DNA of 64,000 nucleotides from Ruminococcus sp. Its GTDB lineage: Bacteria; Bacillota; Clostridia; Oscillospirales; Ruminococcaceae. Positions within the stretch are counted from its first letter, which is position 1; each line of letters begins with the position of its first letter. A program made the position numbers and the translations under genes. The notes under the pieces were generated by a model. That model was not told the origin of the DNA, made no database searches, and saw nothing but the letters and a program-made list of their open reading frames with translations. The stretch lies in the NCBI GenBank assembly GCA_029062165.1, contig JAIDQQ010000020.1, positions 82,243 through 146,242 on the forward strand, given 5' to 3'. Below are positions 26,223 through 34,973 of this stretch, in pieces.

Positions 26223-28478
26223 TTACGTTGCGGAACGTTCAACGGATATTACACCGGAAATTTTACTTATTTTTTCAAAAAGACGTTTAAGCTGTTCGAT
26301 ATTTGATATTATTATTGTACTTTCAAAAAAGGCATTACCATTTTTCAAAGTCCTTGAAGAAGAATGTACAATCGGTATGCGGGCGTCGTAAAGAAGTTCA
26401 GTAATGTCATGTACAAGTCCTACACGGTCAACGGCTATAACCTCGAAACTTGTATGAAGCTGTACCGGTTTTTCGGCGTTCCACTGTACTTTTATCCATC
26501 TTTCGAGTTCTTCCGGAATATTACGTCTGACGGCTGAAACATAGTTTGTACATTTTGTCGTATGTACTGAAAGTCCGTAACCTCTTGTGATATATCCTAC
26601 AATATCGTCCCCCGGGAGAGGATTACAGCATAAGGCACATTTATAATTTATACCGTTCACGTCGTCGAGGATAATGCCGTCCTTTACGGAATCTCCGGAA
26701 ACGACTACCGGAGCAGGTATTTTTCTGTCAGTACTGTCGGCATACATTTTTTCGTATTTGTCTTTAAGTCTGGGAATGATATTCACAAGCTGAATACCGC
26801 CGTAACCTACAGATGCGTAAAAATCTTCAAGAGTTTCGCAGTTGTGTCTTTTGAGGTCTTTTCCGAAAAATTCTGTATATTTTGATTCCGGAATGTTTAT
26901 ACCGTTTTTCCTGAACTCTATTTCAAGTCGGGTACGTCCCTCTTTTATATTTTCTTCACGGCGTTCGTCCCTGAACCATATGCGGATTTTAGACAATGCA
27001 TAATTAGTCTTGGCAATGTTCAGCCAGTCACGGCTGGGACCTTTGTTTATATCTTTCGAGGTTATAATTTCACATATATCATCGTGGTGTAGTTCCGAAC
27101 TCAAAGGCACTAATCTGTTGTTTACTTTCGCCTGTATAGCCTTGTGTCCTACTTCCGTATGAATCTTGTACGCAAAATCAATGGGAGTTGAACCGATAGG
27201 GAGCATTATTCTTTTAGCTTTAGGGGTGATTATGGAAATATTATCCGGTGAAAGTTCCGTATTTATAACGGAAATTATTTCTTCAGGGTCATCAGAAGAT
27301 TCATAGGCGTCCATAATTCTGCTAATCCATGAGAGGTCTCTTTCGCCTTTACTGTCACTTTTGATAAGAGATTTATATTTCCAGTGGGCTGCAAGACCGT
27401 ATTCCGCAACCCTGTGCATTTCCCACGTTCTTATCTGTACTTCAAACGGTACGCCTTCTTCACTCAGGACGGTAAGATGTATAGACTGATAGCCATTTGA
27501 TTTAGGATTATTAATATAGTCTTTTGACCTCGAAGAAATAGCCGGATAGTCCTTGATAATATCGGACATTGCTATAAAACATTCTTCTCTTGTATTGACG
27601 ATAATACGCAGTGCATATCTGTCATAGATTTCCTCAAAGTTCTTATGTTTTTTATAAATTTTGTTCCATATACCGAAAATACTTTTAACACGTCCCTGAA
27701 CGAAAGGTTTTTCAGAATAATGTCCGGTATTTTCAAGATATTTTTCAATATCGTTCTTGGTTTTCTCGATAAAGGCATTGCGTTCTTTCATGTCATTGTT
27801 GAGACGTTCTTCAATTTCAAGGTAAGATGACGGTGAAATATAAAAAAATGAAAGGTCTTCAAACTGGTCTTTAAGTTCGTTCATACCGAGACGGCGTGCA
27901 ATAGGACTATATACATTTTTTGTTTCATAGGCTATGCGTTTCTGCTTGTCTGGTGAACAGTATTTAAGAGTACGCATATTATGGAGACGGTCAGCCAGCT
28001 TGACAATAATCACACGTATATCTCTTGATGTTGCAGTGAGGATTTTTACTATAGCTCCGGCTTGCTGTTCGCTTTTTGTCATATCGTCCATACGCTTCAT
28101 TTTGGAAACGCTGTCGACGATAAGGGCAATATCAAGCCCGAAATTTCTTCTAAGGTCTTCAAACGTGGTGTCGGTATCTTCTATGACGTCATGGAGCAGG
28201 GCGGCACATATTGCATCGGTATCCATTCTTAATTCAAGTGTTATATAAGCCACTGCCAGAGGGTGCGTTATATAGGGCTGACCGGACGAACGTTTCTGAC
28301 CTTCATGGGCATTTTTTGCGAAGTTATAGGCAGAAATTATTTTACTTAGGTCATATTGTGTATCGTCGTCCATAATTTTCTGAATAATCATATCTATAGT
28401 GAAATTATCTTCATAACCCCTGATACTTACAGGAACGATTTCCTTTTCAGAATTATTTTCAGATTTTCCGGAATCCAT
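26223..28478 (-). CDS. rel: Bifunctional (p)ppGpp synthetase/hydrolase Rel
   Basis: 751 aa. HD hydrolase domain (about 45-200: HPLAVAYITLELR, LLHDVIEDTD), synthetase domain (about 240-360: GRVKSIFGIWNKIYKKH and DRYALRIIV), TGS domain (about 405-465), helical and zinc-finger regions (YKCALCCNPLPGD) and a C-terminal ACT domain (about 675-750). Both catalytic halves look intact. It makes and breaks the alarmone under amino-acid starvation. It follows recJ after a 40-bp gap, with GGAG before the ATG. Confidence 0.93.
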   Translation of the reverse strand: MDSGKSENNSEKEIVPVSIRGYEDNFTIDMIIQKIMDDDTQYDLSKIISAYNFAKNAHEGQKRSSGQPYITHPLAVAYITLELRMDTDAICAALLHDVIEDTDTTFEDLRRNFGLDIALIVDSVSKMKRMDDMTKSEQQAGAIVKILTATSRDIRVIIVKLADRLHNMRTLKYCSPDKQKRIAYETKNVYSPIARRLGMNELKDQFEDLSFFYISPSSYLEIEERLNNDMKERNAFIEKTKNDIEKYLENTGHYSEKPFVQGRVKSIFGIWNKIYKKHKNFEEIYDRYALRIIVNTREECFIAMSDIIKDYPAISSRSKDYINNPKSNGYQSIHLTVLSEEGVPFEVQIRTWEMHRVAEYGLAAHWKYKSLIKSDSKGERDLSWISRIMDAYESSDDPEEIISVINTELSPDNISIITPKAKRIMLPIGSTPIDFAYKIHTEVGHKAIQAKVNNRLVPLSSELHHDDICEIITSKDINKGPSRDWLNIAKTNYALSKIRIWFRDERREENIKEGRTRLEIEFRKNGINIPESKYTEFFGKDLKRHNCETLEDFYASVGYGGIQLVNIIPRLKDKYEKMYADSTDRKIPAPVVVSGDSVKDGIILDDVNGINYKCALCCNPLPGDDIVGYITRGYGLSVHTTKCTNYVSAVRRNIPEELERWIKVQWNAEKPVQLHTSFEVIAVDRVGLVHDITELLYDARIPIVHSSSRTLKNGNAFFESTIIISNIEQLKRLFEKISKISGVISVERSAT

Positions 28479-28518
28479 AAAAAAATTCTCCTTTCGTGAA
28501 TATTATTCGGTAATTATA

Positions 28519-30543
28519 TTATCTGCCGGTTTTTTCCATAAGGGCAGAAATTACAGGTGCTGAATAAAAATCGGATTTTTTATCCGTGACTGTCCTTTTT
28601 ATGACAGAATCGGAAGACGAAACTGTTATAATATCAAGCTGTCGGAGTGCTTCAATTATAATTAAAAATTTACAGTAATTAATCTGCGGACAAAATTTCA
28701 TGAAAAGTTTATCGGAATAAATACCTGCTCCGGATATAGCTTTATAAATCATTACTGCCTCATTACGTGTCGGGAGCATAGCAGAATAATAATTTTCCGG
28801 AAGTTCCTCACCACGCATGAAAGATTCAAAAATTTCACGTCCGGCAAAATATTTACTCTGATTGAAGCCGTGTGGTCTTATATCCTGAACGAAAATACCA
28901 ACACTTGTATTGCCGTTAAATTCGTTTTTATCAAGTTTAACTATCATGTCGCATACGTCGCCGGACTGTACTACAAGAGAATCCGCAGATATGGAAAATG
29001 CCGGTGCTTCAAAACGACGTCTTTCAAGTTCAAAGCGTAACTTACTGTATTTTCCGTCAGAAAGCGGAATAACTTCATTTATCAGGGCATTTTCTATAAT
29101 AAAATAAGGTCTTGCATTACCCTCTCCGTATGGTTCAAGCAATTTCAGTTCATTGAGGTTTTTCATATTAATCATTCCGGCATTAAGTACGGCATTTGCA
29201 CGTAACGTAAAAACAGGCATTTTCTTATGATTTTCAAGGGCATATTCTTCAAGAAGATTTTTAAAATCTTCCGTTCTGCCGGATTTTATACTGAAACCGC
29301 CTGCACTCTTATGACCACCGAATTTTTCAAGCGTTTCAGAAGCGTATGTAAGAGCATCGAAAACTGAAAATTCGCCGAAAGCACGGGCAGAACCTCTTAT
29401 TTCACCGTCTTCGGATTCCGTGGCTATGAAACAAGGTTTGCCGAAACGTTCTTCAATACGTGAAGCCACAATGCCGATAACTCCGTGATGCCAGCCCTTA
29501 CCGCATATGAAGATTACTCTTTCACGGACTATATCGGGATTTTCTTTTGTAATCCTGTATATCTCGTCAGTTATAGATGATTCTGCCTTACGACGTTTTT
29601 CGTTGAGTTCGTCGAGTTCCTTTGCCATTACGAGTGCGGTGTCATAGTCCTCACACAGAAAAAGTTTAACAGCATATTTAGGTGAGCCGAAACGTCCGGT
29701 AGCGTTTATACGTGGTGCAATTCTGAAACCTATTGCATCAGTATCAACGGATTTTTTTATATTACAGACTTCCTTCAGAGCCATAAGAGCAGGTCTGTCG
29801 GTGTTTTCGATAAGACGCATACCACAGGAAACAAGGTATCTGTTTTCACTGATAAGAGGTACAACATCGGCAACTGTAGCCAATGCCGCAAGGTCAGCGA
29901 ACTGTTCAATAGCGATTGTATAATTTCCGCCGTCGAGAGCCGACACCAGTTTGAGAGCGAGACCTGCTCCGCACATATCCTTGAAAACAGATTCACAGTC
30001 ATGACGGTGCGGGTCAAGTATAGCCTCTGCACGTGGGAGTGTTTCGCCCTGCTGATGATGGTCAGTGATTAAAAGTTTCATACCGATGGAATATATATAT
30101 TCCGCCTCATCAACTGCCGATATACCGTTATCAACCGTCAGTATGAGATTTACACCCTGTTCGTGAATGTCGTCAATCGCCTTGACGTTAAGACCGTAAC
30201 CTTCTGAACGTTCCGGAATATAGTATATGACATCTGCCCCGATTTCACGAAGATAAGAATACATAATCACGGTTGACATTATACCGTCACAGTCGTAATC
30301 GCCGTAGATACATATTTTTTCATTGTTATCAATGGCATGATTTATGACGTCAACAGCTTTCTGCATATCCGTTATAAGAAACGGATTTGAAAGCCTGCTG
30401 GTCTGAAGACTTTCTGTAACCTCTCCGGCTGTCCTGAAACCTTTTGAAGCAAGTACGGTGGCGGTAAGATAATTCACACAACAGTCTTTTTCAAGTCTGT
30501 GTATAATATCGCTGTCCGGAGTATCTGCAACCCAGTTTTTCAT
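28519..30543 (-). CDS. recJ: Single-stranded-DNA exonuclease RecJ
   Basis: 674 aa. DHH phosphoesterase motifs are clear: YGDYDCDGIMS, LILTVDNGIS and ITDHHQ, followed by DHHA1 with GKGWHHGVIGIVASRI. An OB-fold region (about 440-560) follows and then a C-terminal extension of about 110 residues, as in other clostridial RecJ proteins. RecJ degrades 5' ssDNA in repair and recombination. It is the first gene of the operon, with its own promoter. Confidence 0.92.
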   Translation of the reverse strand: MKNWVADTPDSDIIHRLEKDCCVNYLTATVLASKGFRTAGEVTESLQTSRLSNPFLITDMQKAVDVINHAIDNNEKICIYGDYDCDGIMSTVIMYSYLREIGADVIYYIPERSEGYGLNVKAIDDIHEQGVNLILTVDNGISAVDEAEYIYSIGMKLLITDHHQQGETLPRAEAILDPHRHDCESVFKDMCGAGLALKLVSALDGGNYTIAIEQFADLAALATVADVVPLISENRYLVSCGMRLIENTDRPALMALKEVCNIKKSVDTDAIGFRIAPRINATGRFGSPKYAVKLFLCEDYDTALVMAKELDELNEKRRKAESSITDEIYRITKENPDIVRERVIFICGKGWHHGVIGIVASRIEERFGKPCFIATESEDGEIRGSARAFGEFSVFDALTYASETLEKFGGHKSAGGFSIKSGRTEDFKNLLEEYALENHKKMPVFTLRANAVLNAGMINMKNLNELKLLEPYGEGNARPYFIIENALINEVIPLSDGKYSKLRFELERRRFEAPAFSISADSLVVQSGDVCDMIVKLDKNEFNGNTSVGIFVQDIRPHGFNQSKYFAGREIFESFMRGEELPENYYSAMLPTRNEAVMIYKAISGAGIYSDKLFMKFCPQINYCKFLIIIEALRQLDIITVSSSDSVIKRTVTDKKSDFYSAPVISALMEKTGR

Positions 30544-30578
30544 AAAAAATCCTCCCCTTTTCAGAATTGAGTATATTT

Positions 30579-30607
30579 ATTATATCACTATCCGATTAAA
30601 TTTTCAA
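30579..30607 (-). promoter_or_regulatory. Promoter of the recJ-rel operon
   Basis: TTGAAA and TATAAT on the minus strand are 17 bp apart; GGGGAGG precedes the ATG. Confidence 0.65.
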
Positions 30608-30652
30608 TAGAATACGTACAAAAAAATATCATAAAAATTTCAGGCAATTCCC

Positions 30653-30681
30653 TTGAAGTGTGTGGTTTTTTGTGGTATAAT
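30653..30681 (+). promoter_or_regulatory. Orphan promoter with no gene downstream
   Basis: TTGAAG and a perfect TATAAT, 17 bp apart, face right. Only a palindromic AT repeat (30701-30743) and a terminator (30749-30779) follow before the 3' end of the relE gene. It could give an RNA of about 90 nt. Confidence 0.45.
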
Positions 30682-30748
30682 ATTAATAATCGTGCGTTGA
30701 TAATTCATAATTGAGAATGCATAATCAAGAATTATGAATTGATTAAAA

Positions 30749-30779
30749 AAAGCACCTGCATTTTACTGCAAGTGCCTTT
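30749..30779 (-). terminator. Terminator of the toxin-antitoxin operon
   Basis: GCACcTGCA/TGCAaGTGC with a short loop, followed on the minus strand by seven T. Confidence 0.8.
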
Positions 30780-30781
30780 AT

Positions 30782-31051
30782 TCAGCGTTTATAGATGTCT
30801 CTTCGGTGACCGATTTCAAGAATAAGAATTACAATTTTTTCCTCCTGAATATCGGCTAAAATACGGTAATCGCCTACACGATAACGCCACTGACCGCTTC
30901 TGTCAGCCGTAAGTCCCTTGCCGTGTTGATAAGGGTCTGAACAGTTCTGAAGATTTTTATAAATCCATGAAATAATCAGTTTAGCGGTTGACTTATCAAG
31001 TTTTGAGAACTGTTTTTTAGCAGATTTGGTAAATTCAACGGAATATTTCAA
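30782..31051 (-). CDS. relE: RelE/ParE-type toxin
   Basis: 89 aa. The fold signature is clear: VEFTKSAKKQFSKLDK, QWRYRVGDYRILADI and the C-terminal IGHRRDIYKR. RelE toxins cleave mRNA on the ribosome; ParE relatives poison gyrase. The conserved arginines and the C-terminal tyrosine favour the RelE side. It overlaps the antitoxin stop by 4 bp. Confidence 0.88.
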   Translation of the reverse strand: MKYSVEFTKSAKKQFSKLDKSTAKLIISWIYKNLQNCSDPYQHGKGLTADRSGQWRYRVGDYRILADIQEEKIVILILEIGHRRDIYKR

Positions 31052-31269
31052 AGTAAATCAAGCTCCTTTGCGACTTCTTCAAGCGAATATGTCACGGGGT
31101 CAGCACGATATTCAGCCATTGCCTCTTCGTAAGCCTTTATGTCAAGTTCATCTTCAATGTGTTCAAGAACTGCTTTTCTGAAAAGTTCAGACATAGAAAT
31201 ACCGTTCATACTGGCATAAGCTCTGATAATTTCTGAATCCTCGTCATTAAGTCTTAATGATACGTTCAT
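31048..31269 (-). CDS. Ribbon-helix-helix antitoxin
   Basis: 73 aa from the ATG at 31267-31269 (GGAG 10 bp upstream). Residues 1-45 form a ribbon-helix-helix DNA-binding domain (MNVSLRLNDEDSEIIRAYA, SMSELFRKAV), and the C-terminal part (DPVTYSLEEVAKELDLL) would wrap the toxin. It probably represses its own promoter at 31296-31324. Confidence 0.85.
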   Translation of the reverse strand: MNVSLRLNDEDSEIIRAYASMNGISMSELFRKAVLEHIEDELDIKAYEEAMAEYRADPVTYSLEEVAKELDLL

Positions 31270-31295
31270 AAATAAAACACTCCTTTCTGTAATAC

Positions 31296-31324
31296 ATTGT
31301 ATCACATATTCCGGAGTTTGTCAA
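31296..31324 (-). promoter_or_regulatory. Promoter of the toxin-antitoxin operon
   Basis: TTGACA and TACAAT on the minus strand are 17 bp apart. Confidence 0.7.
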
Positions 31325-31365
31325 GAATTTTTTTAATTAATAATTAAAGATACGGAGGTGATTAT

Positions 31366-31854
31366 ATGAAAACTAAACTTAAATTTATAATACCGGTCAT
31401 TTTATTAATTATGTTGATTTCTGTAATTTTAATAATAAACAATAAACCTGTTGAAAATGAAACTCCGACAGTAACAAAATCCGTATCGGACATAGACAGA
31501 ATAGAAATAGAAGACGGTGAATATCTTTTCGGATATAAAAGTAATTATGTAATTGATTTTAAAACCAATACTTTTACTTCCGTATATAGTGACAGCGACA
31601 GTGAGGACAATGAAGAAACTATTGGACATTTCAGCGATAAAGCTAAGGAAAATTTTGTCCGTCTGGCAAATAAGTACGGTTTTTTCAGCTGGCATGACTA
31701 TGTAAACTTAAATATAGAAGACGGCGGATATACAGAATTTCTTATAGTATATAACGACGGTTCACAAAAAGAGATATGGTGCGATAATGCCTATCCCGAT
31801 ACATACGAATCAATGTGGGGGGCTGTCCGAGAGTTAAGGAGTAACAGCTATTGA
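31366..31854 (+). CDS. Membrane-anchored protein of unknown function
   Basis: 162 aa. An N-terminal transmembrane segment (about 6-26, FIIPVILLIMLISVILII) anchors a hydrophilic domain rich in Asp, Glu and Tyr. No signal peptidase site or lipobox is clear. A good GGAGGTG site precedes the ATG. I do not recognise the family; the short FSDKAKENFVRLANKYGFFSW stretch has the look of domains found in small secreted proteins of gut Firmicutes, with no known role. Confidence 0.6.
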   Translation: MKTKLKFIIPVILLIMLISVILIINNKPVENETPTVTKSVSDIDRIEIEDGEYLFGYKSNYVIDFKTNTFTSVYSDSDSEDNEETIGHFSDKAKENFVRLANKYGFFSWHDYVNLNIEDGGYTEFLIVYNDGSQKEIWCDNAYPDTYESMWGAVRELRSNSY

Positions 31855-31864
31855 AGAATTAAAA

Positions 31865-31893
31865 AAATCCGGAGCAGGTAATGTTCCGGATTA
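31865..31893 (+). terminator. Terminator containing the GGAGCAGGT motif
   Basis: AATCCGGA/TCCGGATT arms enclose GCAGGTAATGT, so the recurring 9-mer spans the 5' arm and the loop. Confidence 0.65.
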
Positions 31894-31899
31894 TTGTTA

Positions 31900-32238
31900 T
31901 CAGTGTTTAATAAATTCTATTCCCAGTACGCCGTATTGTGACTGTCTTTCCTGTGAATAATAAGTGTGCATATCTTCCGGATTGGCGTATTCTTCCGGAC
32001 GGTAGCCTAATTTTTCCTTAGGGATAGCGTTAAAGAGTTCCGCAAAGCTGTCAAAATGATGTAAGGCAATGACTTTCACAAGAATTTTCCTGTCGGGATA
32101 GTCATTATGGGAAAATTCTATGAAGTCGCCTGTCTTTACGTTCTGACGCTTTTCGTCATTCAGACGTAATTCAATGGTTTTTGTGCCGTCGGATATTTTC
32201 CGGAAAGGTTCGTCTCTCAACTGCATTTCATATATCAT
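31900..32238 (-). CDS. ASCH-domain protein
   Basis: 112 aa. The N-terminus (LRDEPFRKISDGTKTIELRL) and KTGDFIEFSH match the ASCH fold, a PUA-like RNA-binding or modified-nucleoside-processing domain. It overlaps the 3' end of the phosphoesterase gene by 4 bp, so the two are co-translated. Function unknown. Confidence 0.8.
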   Translation of the reverse strand: MIYEMQLRDEPFRKISDGTKTIELRLNDEKRQNVKTGDFIEFSHNDYPDRKILVKVIALHHFDSFAELFNAIPKEKLGYRPEEYANPEDMHTYYSQERQSQYGVLGIEFIKH

Positions 32239-32903
32239 TCTATCACCTCCATATCGTCAAGTAGTATCTGGACATTATCACGTACAAGCCTGTTTATGTG
32301 AAAATGTCCGGCAAACCATTTTTTAAACTCAAGTTTTCTGTAAAGCCATTCAAAATATCCGGTAAGCTCCGCATCATGACTGTCCGGAACATGACCTATA
32401 TAATATATAACGGATTCCGGTACGGTATGTGTAATAACATAATCTATTTTATATCCGCATTTTTCAAGAGTTTCGCCGGCTGTTGAGTAGTCGTTGTTGT
32501 CAGGGAGTTCCCGAGACCACCAGTTTACGCCCTCTGTGCGAAGTGCCTTGTCAATTGAGTAAGCCCCACCCATTGTAAAGAAATTTTTCCCCTCTATTAT
32601 GAAAAGCTGTCCACGCATAAGGTGAACGATATTTCCAGCTATCCGGCGGACTTTTCCGCCGTGCCAGTCCTCAACGGGATATGTTTCAAGCAGACTGAAA
32701 TCTTCATGATTGCCGTCAATAAAAGCTATCATAAATGGCAAGACAGTAAGTTTAGCTAAAAAATACCTGTGGCGTGGGTCATCCCATACAAAGCCGAAGT
32801 CTCCGCACACAATAACAGTATCATCCTTTGTAATCGGATAACGGCATATTCTTTTTATGAAATCGTTATAATTACCGTGAGTATCTCCTGTAATGTAAAT
32901 CAT
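32235..32903 (-). CDS. Calcineurin-like metallophosphoesterase
   Basis: 222 aa from the ATG at 32901-32903 (AGGTG 6-7 bp upstream). Metal-binding motifs are present: GDTHGN, CGDFGFVW, GNHED, ITHTVP and GHFHIN. Related single-domain phosphoesterases act on phosphodiesters or nucleotides. Pairing with an ASCH protein suggests a shared nucleic-acid or nucleotide substrate; that is inference. Confidence 0.85.
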   Translation of the reverse strand: MIYITGDTHGNYNDFIKRICRYPITKDDTVIVCGDFGFVWDDPRHRYFLAKLTVLPFMIAFIDGNHEDFSLLETYPVEDWHGGKVRRIAGNIVHLMRGQLFIIEGKNFFTMGGAYSIDKALRTEGVNWWSRELPDNNDYSTAGETLEKCGYKIDYVITHTVPESVIYYIGHVPDSHDAELTGYFEWLYRKLEFKKWFAGHFHINRLVRDNVQILLDDMEVIE

Positions 32904-32921
32904 ATATATCACCTGTTATTT

Positions 32922-32950
32922 ATTATATCACAGAAAAATAATTCTGTCAA
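32922..32950 (-). promoter_or_regulatory. Promoter of the phosphoesterase-ASCH operon
   Basis: TTGACA and TATAAT on the minus strand are 17 bp apart. Confidence 0.7.
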
Positions 32951-32956
32951 TACAGT

Positions 32957-32985
32957 CTGACGGATTTTTAAATTTATGTTATAAT
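32957..32985 (+). promoter_or_regulatory. Promoter of the ECF sigma operon
   Basis: CTGACG and TATAAT are 17 bp apart. It overlaps nothing and drives the sigma gene from about 32992. Confidence 0.5.
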
Positions 32986-33063
32986 ATTCATAAAATGTTT
33001 ACAATTTAAACCGCACATAATGACCTGTTGAAACGTCATGTATTATTGAAGGGAGGTTTATAT

Positions 33064-33522
33064 GTGTCAATCGATTTGCACAGTCAGTATGACAAGATAT
33101 ACAGATACTGTTATATACGTGTCCGGAATCGTGAAAAAGCCGAAGACCTGACACAAGAAACTTTCCTTCATTTTCTTGAAAAACCGCAGTATCATAATCT
33201 GAATAAAGATTTACAGTATCTCTATACAATAGCAAGAAATCTATGTATAGACGAATACCGTAAAAAAAATACAGAAGAACTTCCGGAGGAATTGCCGGAC
33301 AGTTCATGTAATGAAGAAACTATACTTGAAAGTGTCGCATTGAGTACGGCACTTGAAAAGCTTTCGGCGGAAGACAGGGAAATAATACTGCTCCGCTACG
33401 TCAATGAAGAACCCGTCGGGGTAATAAGCAGACTGTATAATATATCAAGATTTGCACTTAACCGCAGAATAAAGAAAATTCTTGAATTTCTGCGGAATGA
33501 GTTTGAAAGGGAGGATTTTTAA
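33064..33522 (+). CDS. ECF-type RNA polymerase sigma factor
   Basis: 152 aa from the GTG at 33064, with GGGAGG 7 bp upstream. Region 2 (YDKIYRYCYIRVRNREKAEDL, then TQETFLHFL) and region 4 (LEKLSAEDREIILLRYVN, ISRLYNISRFALNRRIKKI) are both present. ECF sigma factors answer envelope or surface signals and are held by membrane anti-sigma factors. The next gene begins directly after the stop and encodes a membrane protein, which fits that role. Confidence 0.85.
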   Translation: MSIDLHSQYDKIYRYCYIRVRNREKAEDLTQETFLHFLEKPQYHNLNKDLQYLYTIARNLCIDEYRKKNTEELPEELPDSSCNEETILESVALSTALEKLSAEDREIILLRYVNEEPVGVISRLYNISRFALNRRIKKILEFLRNEFEREDF

Positions 33523-34926
33523 GTGAATAAAAAGTCAAAAAAGACTTTAAAAAACGCCTTTAATATTCCCGAACCCAAACGAAAAGAAGAATTTCTGAAC
33601 AGTCTTCCGGCGAAACAAAAAAAAAGTTTTTCATTTAACGTACCGTTATATATATCGACGGCTATAACGGCAGTAGTTATAATAGGTATATGGGGTGGTA
33701 TAAAGAATCTCCCTCACTTTGACCCACCCATTAATATAGATACTCATGTATATACCGAAACAACTTCTCTTCCGGAACATACAGAAAATACGTTCGTTCA
33801 GACCACCACAACTACTTCAACAGAAAAACATAAAACTGAAACTGCTACAGTAACGACTTCCGGAAAAAGTACTGTTTCCGGAACGCAACCGGCTGAAACA
33901 ACCTCTTCCGGAGCAGGTACGGTAATCACGGAAACTGAAACTTTCCAGACAGAAACAACAATCACAACCACAAAAAAAGAGAGTAATAATATATCGAATA
34001 AACCTACAACTGAAATCCATACTAATGAAATAACTTCCTCACCGGAGACGGATTTTCCGGAAACTACTGTTAAAACTACTGTAAAAACCACAACCAAAAC
34101 TACTACTGCAACACTAACCACCACTAAAACTAATTTAAGAACTACAACCAAAACTACTACAATGCCACATACAACTACCACAACTACAACGAAAACATTT
34201 TATACAAATATTTCTCCGATGACAACAACAACCGCAGAAAGTGAGGTAAACGACGTAACCACTACAACACTTATTGATAACGAACCATTGGTTGATATAA
34301 CAACAAGTCAAACATTAGTTGCCACAATGGACTCACCACCAGTACCGGCGACTACAACAACACCTGCTCCGCCAACCGATATACCGCCAGTTGATTTGAC
34401 GGTAACACCGAAAGTACAATATTATCCGGACGGTGAAATATATATCATGGACAGTGAAAGCAATGATTCTATGCCACCCACCGAACCGGACGTTACAGGA
34501 ATATTCCGGCAGATGATAGCAGAATCCGATTTGATAGCAATAGTCGAGGTTGACGAGATAATATATACCGGTTTCGAGGGCGTACCGTATACGCAGGAGA
34601 ACGTAATTGTAAAAGATGTCATATACGGCGATATACAGACAAATTCGAGAATTTCCGTATACTGTAAGGGCGGATATATTCCGGCAGAGGAATATTTCAT
34701 GAATGTATATAAGGAAAATGTAACAGTCCTTGACTACGCCGGAAACAGAAAGTTTTCGGAAGTTGGTGATGTATATATGTGTTTTCTGAAAGAAAAAGAC
34801 GGTATTTATTATCTGACAGGATTAAACGACATAAGTAAATTTGAATGTCATGAAGATTATTTTGCAAATTTTCATAACAATCAATATATTACATTAAATG
34901 ATATTCAGAATTTTATAAACAATTGA
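33523..34926 (+). CDS. Thr-rich membrane protein, probable anti-sigma/surface sensor
   Basis: 467 aa starting at GTG, 9 bp after GGGAGG. Order: a basic cytoplasmic segment (1-40), one transmembrane helix (about 43-62), a Thr/Ser-rich stalk (about 75-300) with many TTTTT runs, and a C-terminal globular domain (about 325-467) rich in Tyr, Val and Asp. The layout resembles RsgI-type anti-sigma factors of cellulolytic clostridia, where the outer domain senses polysaccharide, but I see no RsgI domain or carbohydrate-binding module that I can name. It lies between the sigma gene and two dockerin proteins. Confidence 0.6.
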   Translation: MNKKSKKTLKNAFNIPEPKRKEEFLNSLPAKQKKSFSFNVPLYISTAITAVVIIGIWGGIKNLPHFDPPINIDTHVYTETTSLPEHTENTFVQTTTTTSTEKHKTETATVTTSGKSTVSGTQPAETTSSGAGTVITETETFQTETTITTTKKESNNISNKPTTEIHTNEITSSPETDFPETTVKTTVKTTTKTTTATLTTTKTNLRTTTKTTTMPHTTTTTTTKTFYTNISPMTTTTAESEVNDVTTTTLIDNEPLVDITTSQTLVATMDSPPVPATTTTPAPPTDIPPVDLTVTPKVQYYPDGEIYIMDSESNDSMPPTEPDVTGIFRQMIAESDLIAIVEVDEIIYTGFEGVPYTQENVIVKDVIYGDIQTNSRISVYCKGGYIPAEEYFMNVYKENVTVLDYAGNRKFSEVGDVYMCFLKEKDGIYYLTGLNDISKFECHEDYFANFHNNQYITLNDIQNFINN

Positions 34927-34973
34927 GAATTAATAATTATGAATTATGCATTGAAAATTTGGAGGTTTTAACC

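Noticed and set aside
33798..34181. Val-rich 127-codon frame on the minus strand
   Set aside because: It is the mirror of the Thr-rich stalk coding sequence and has no start signal.
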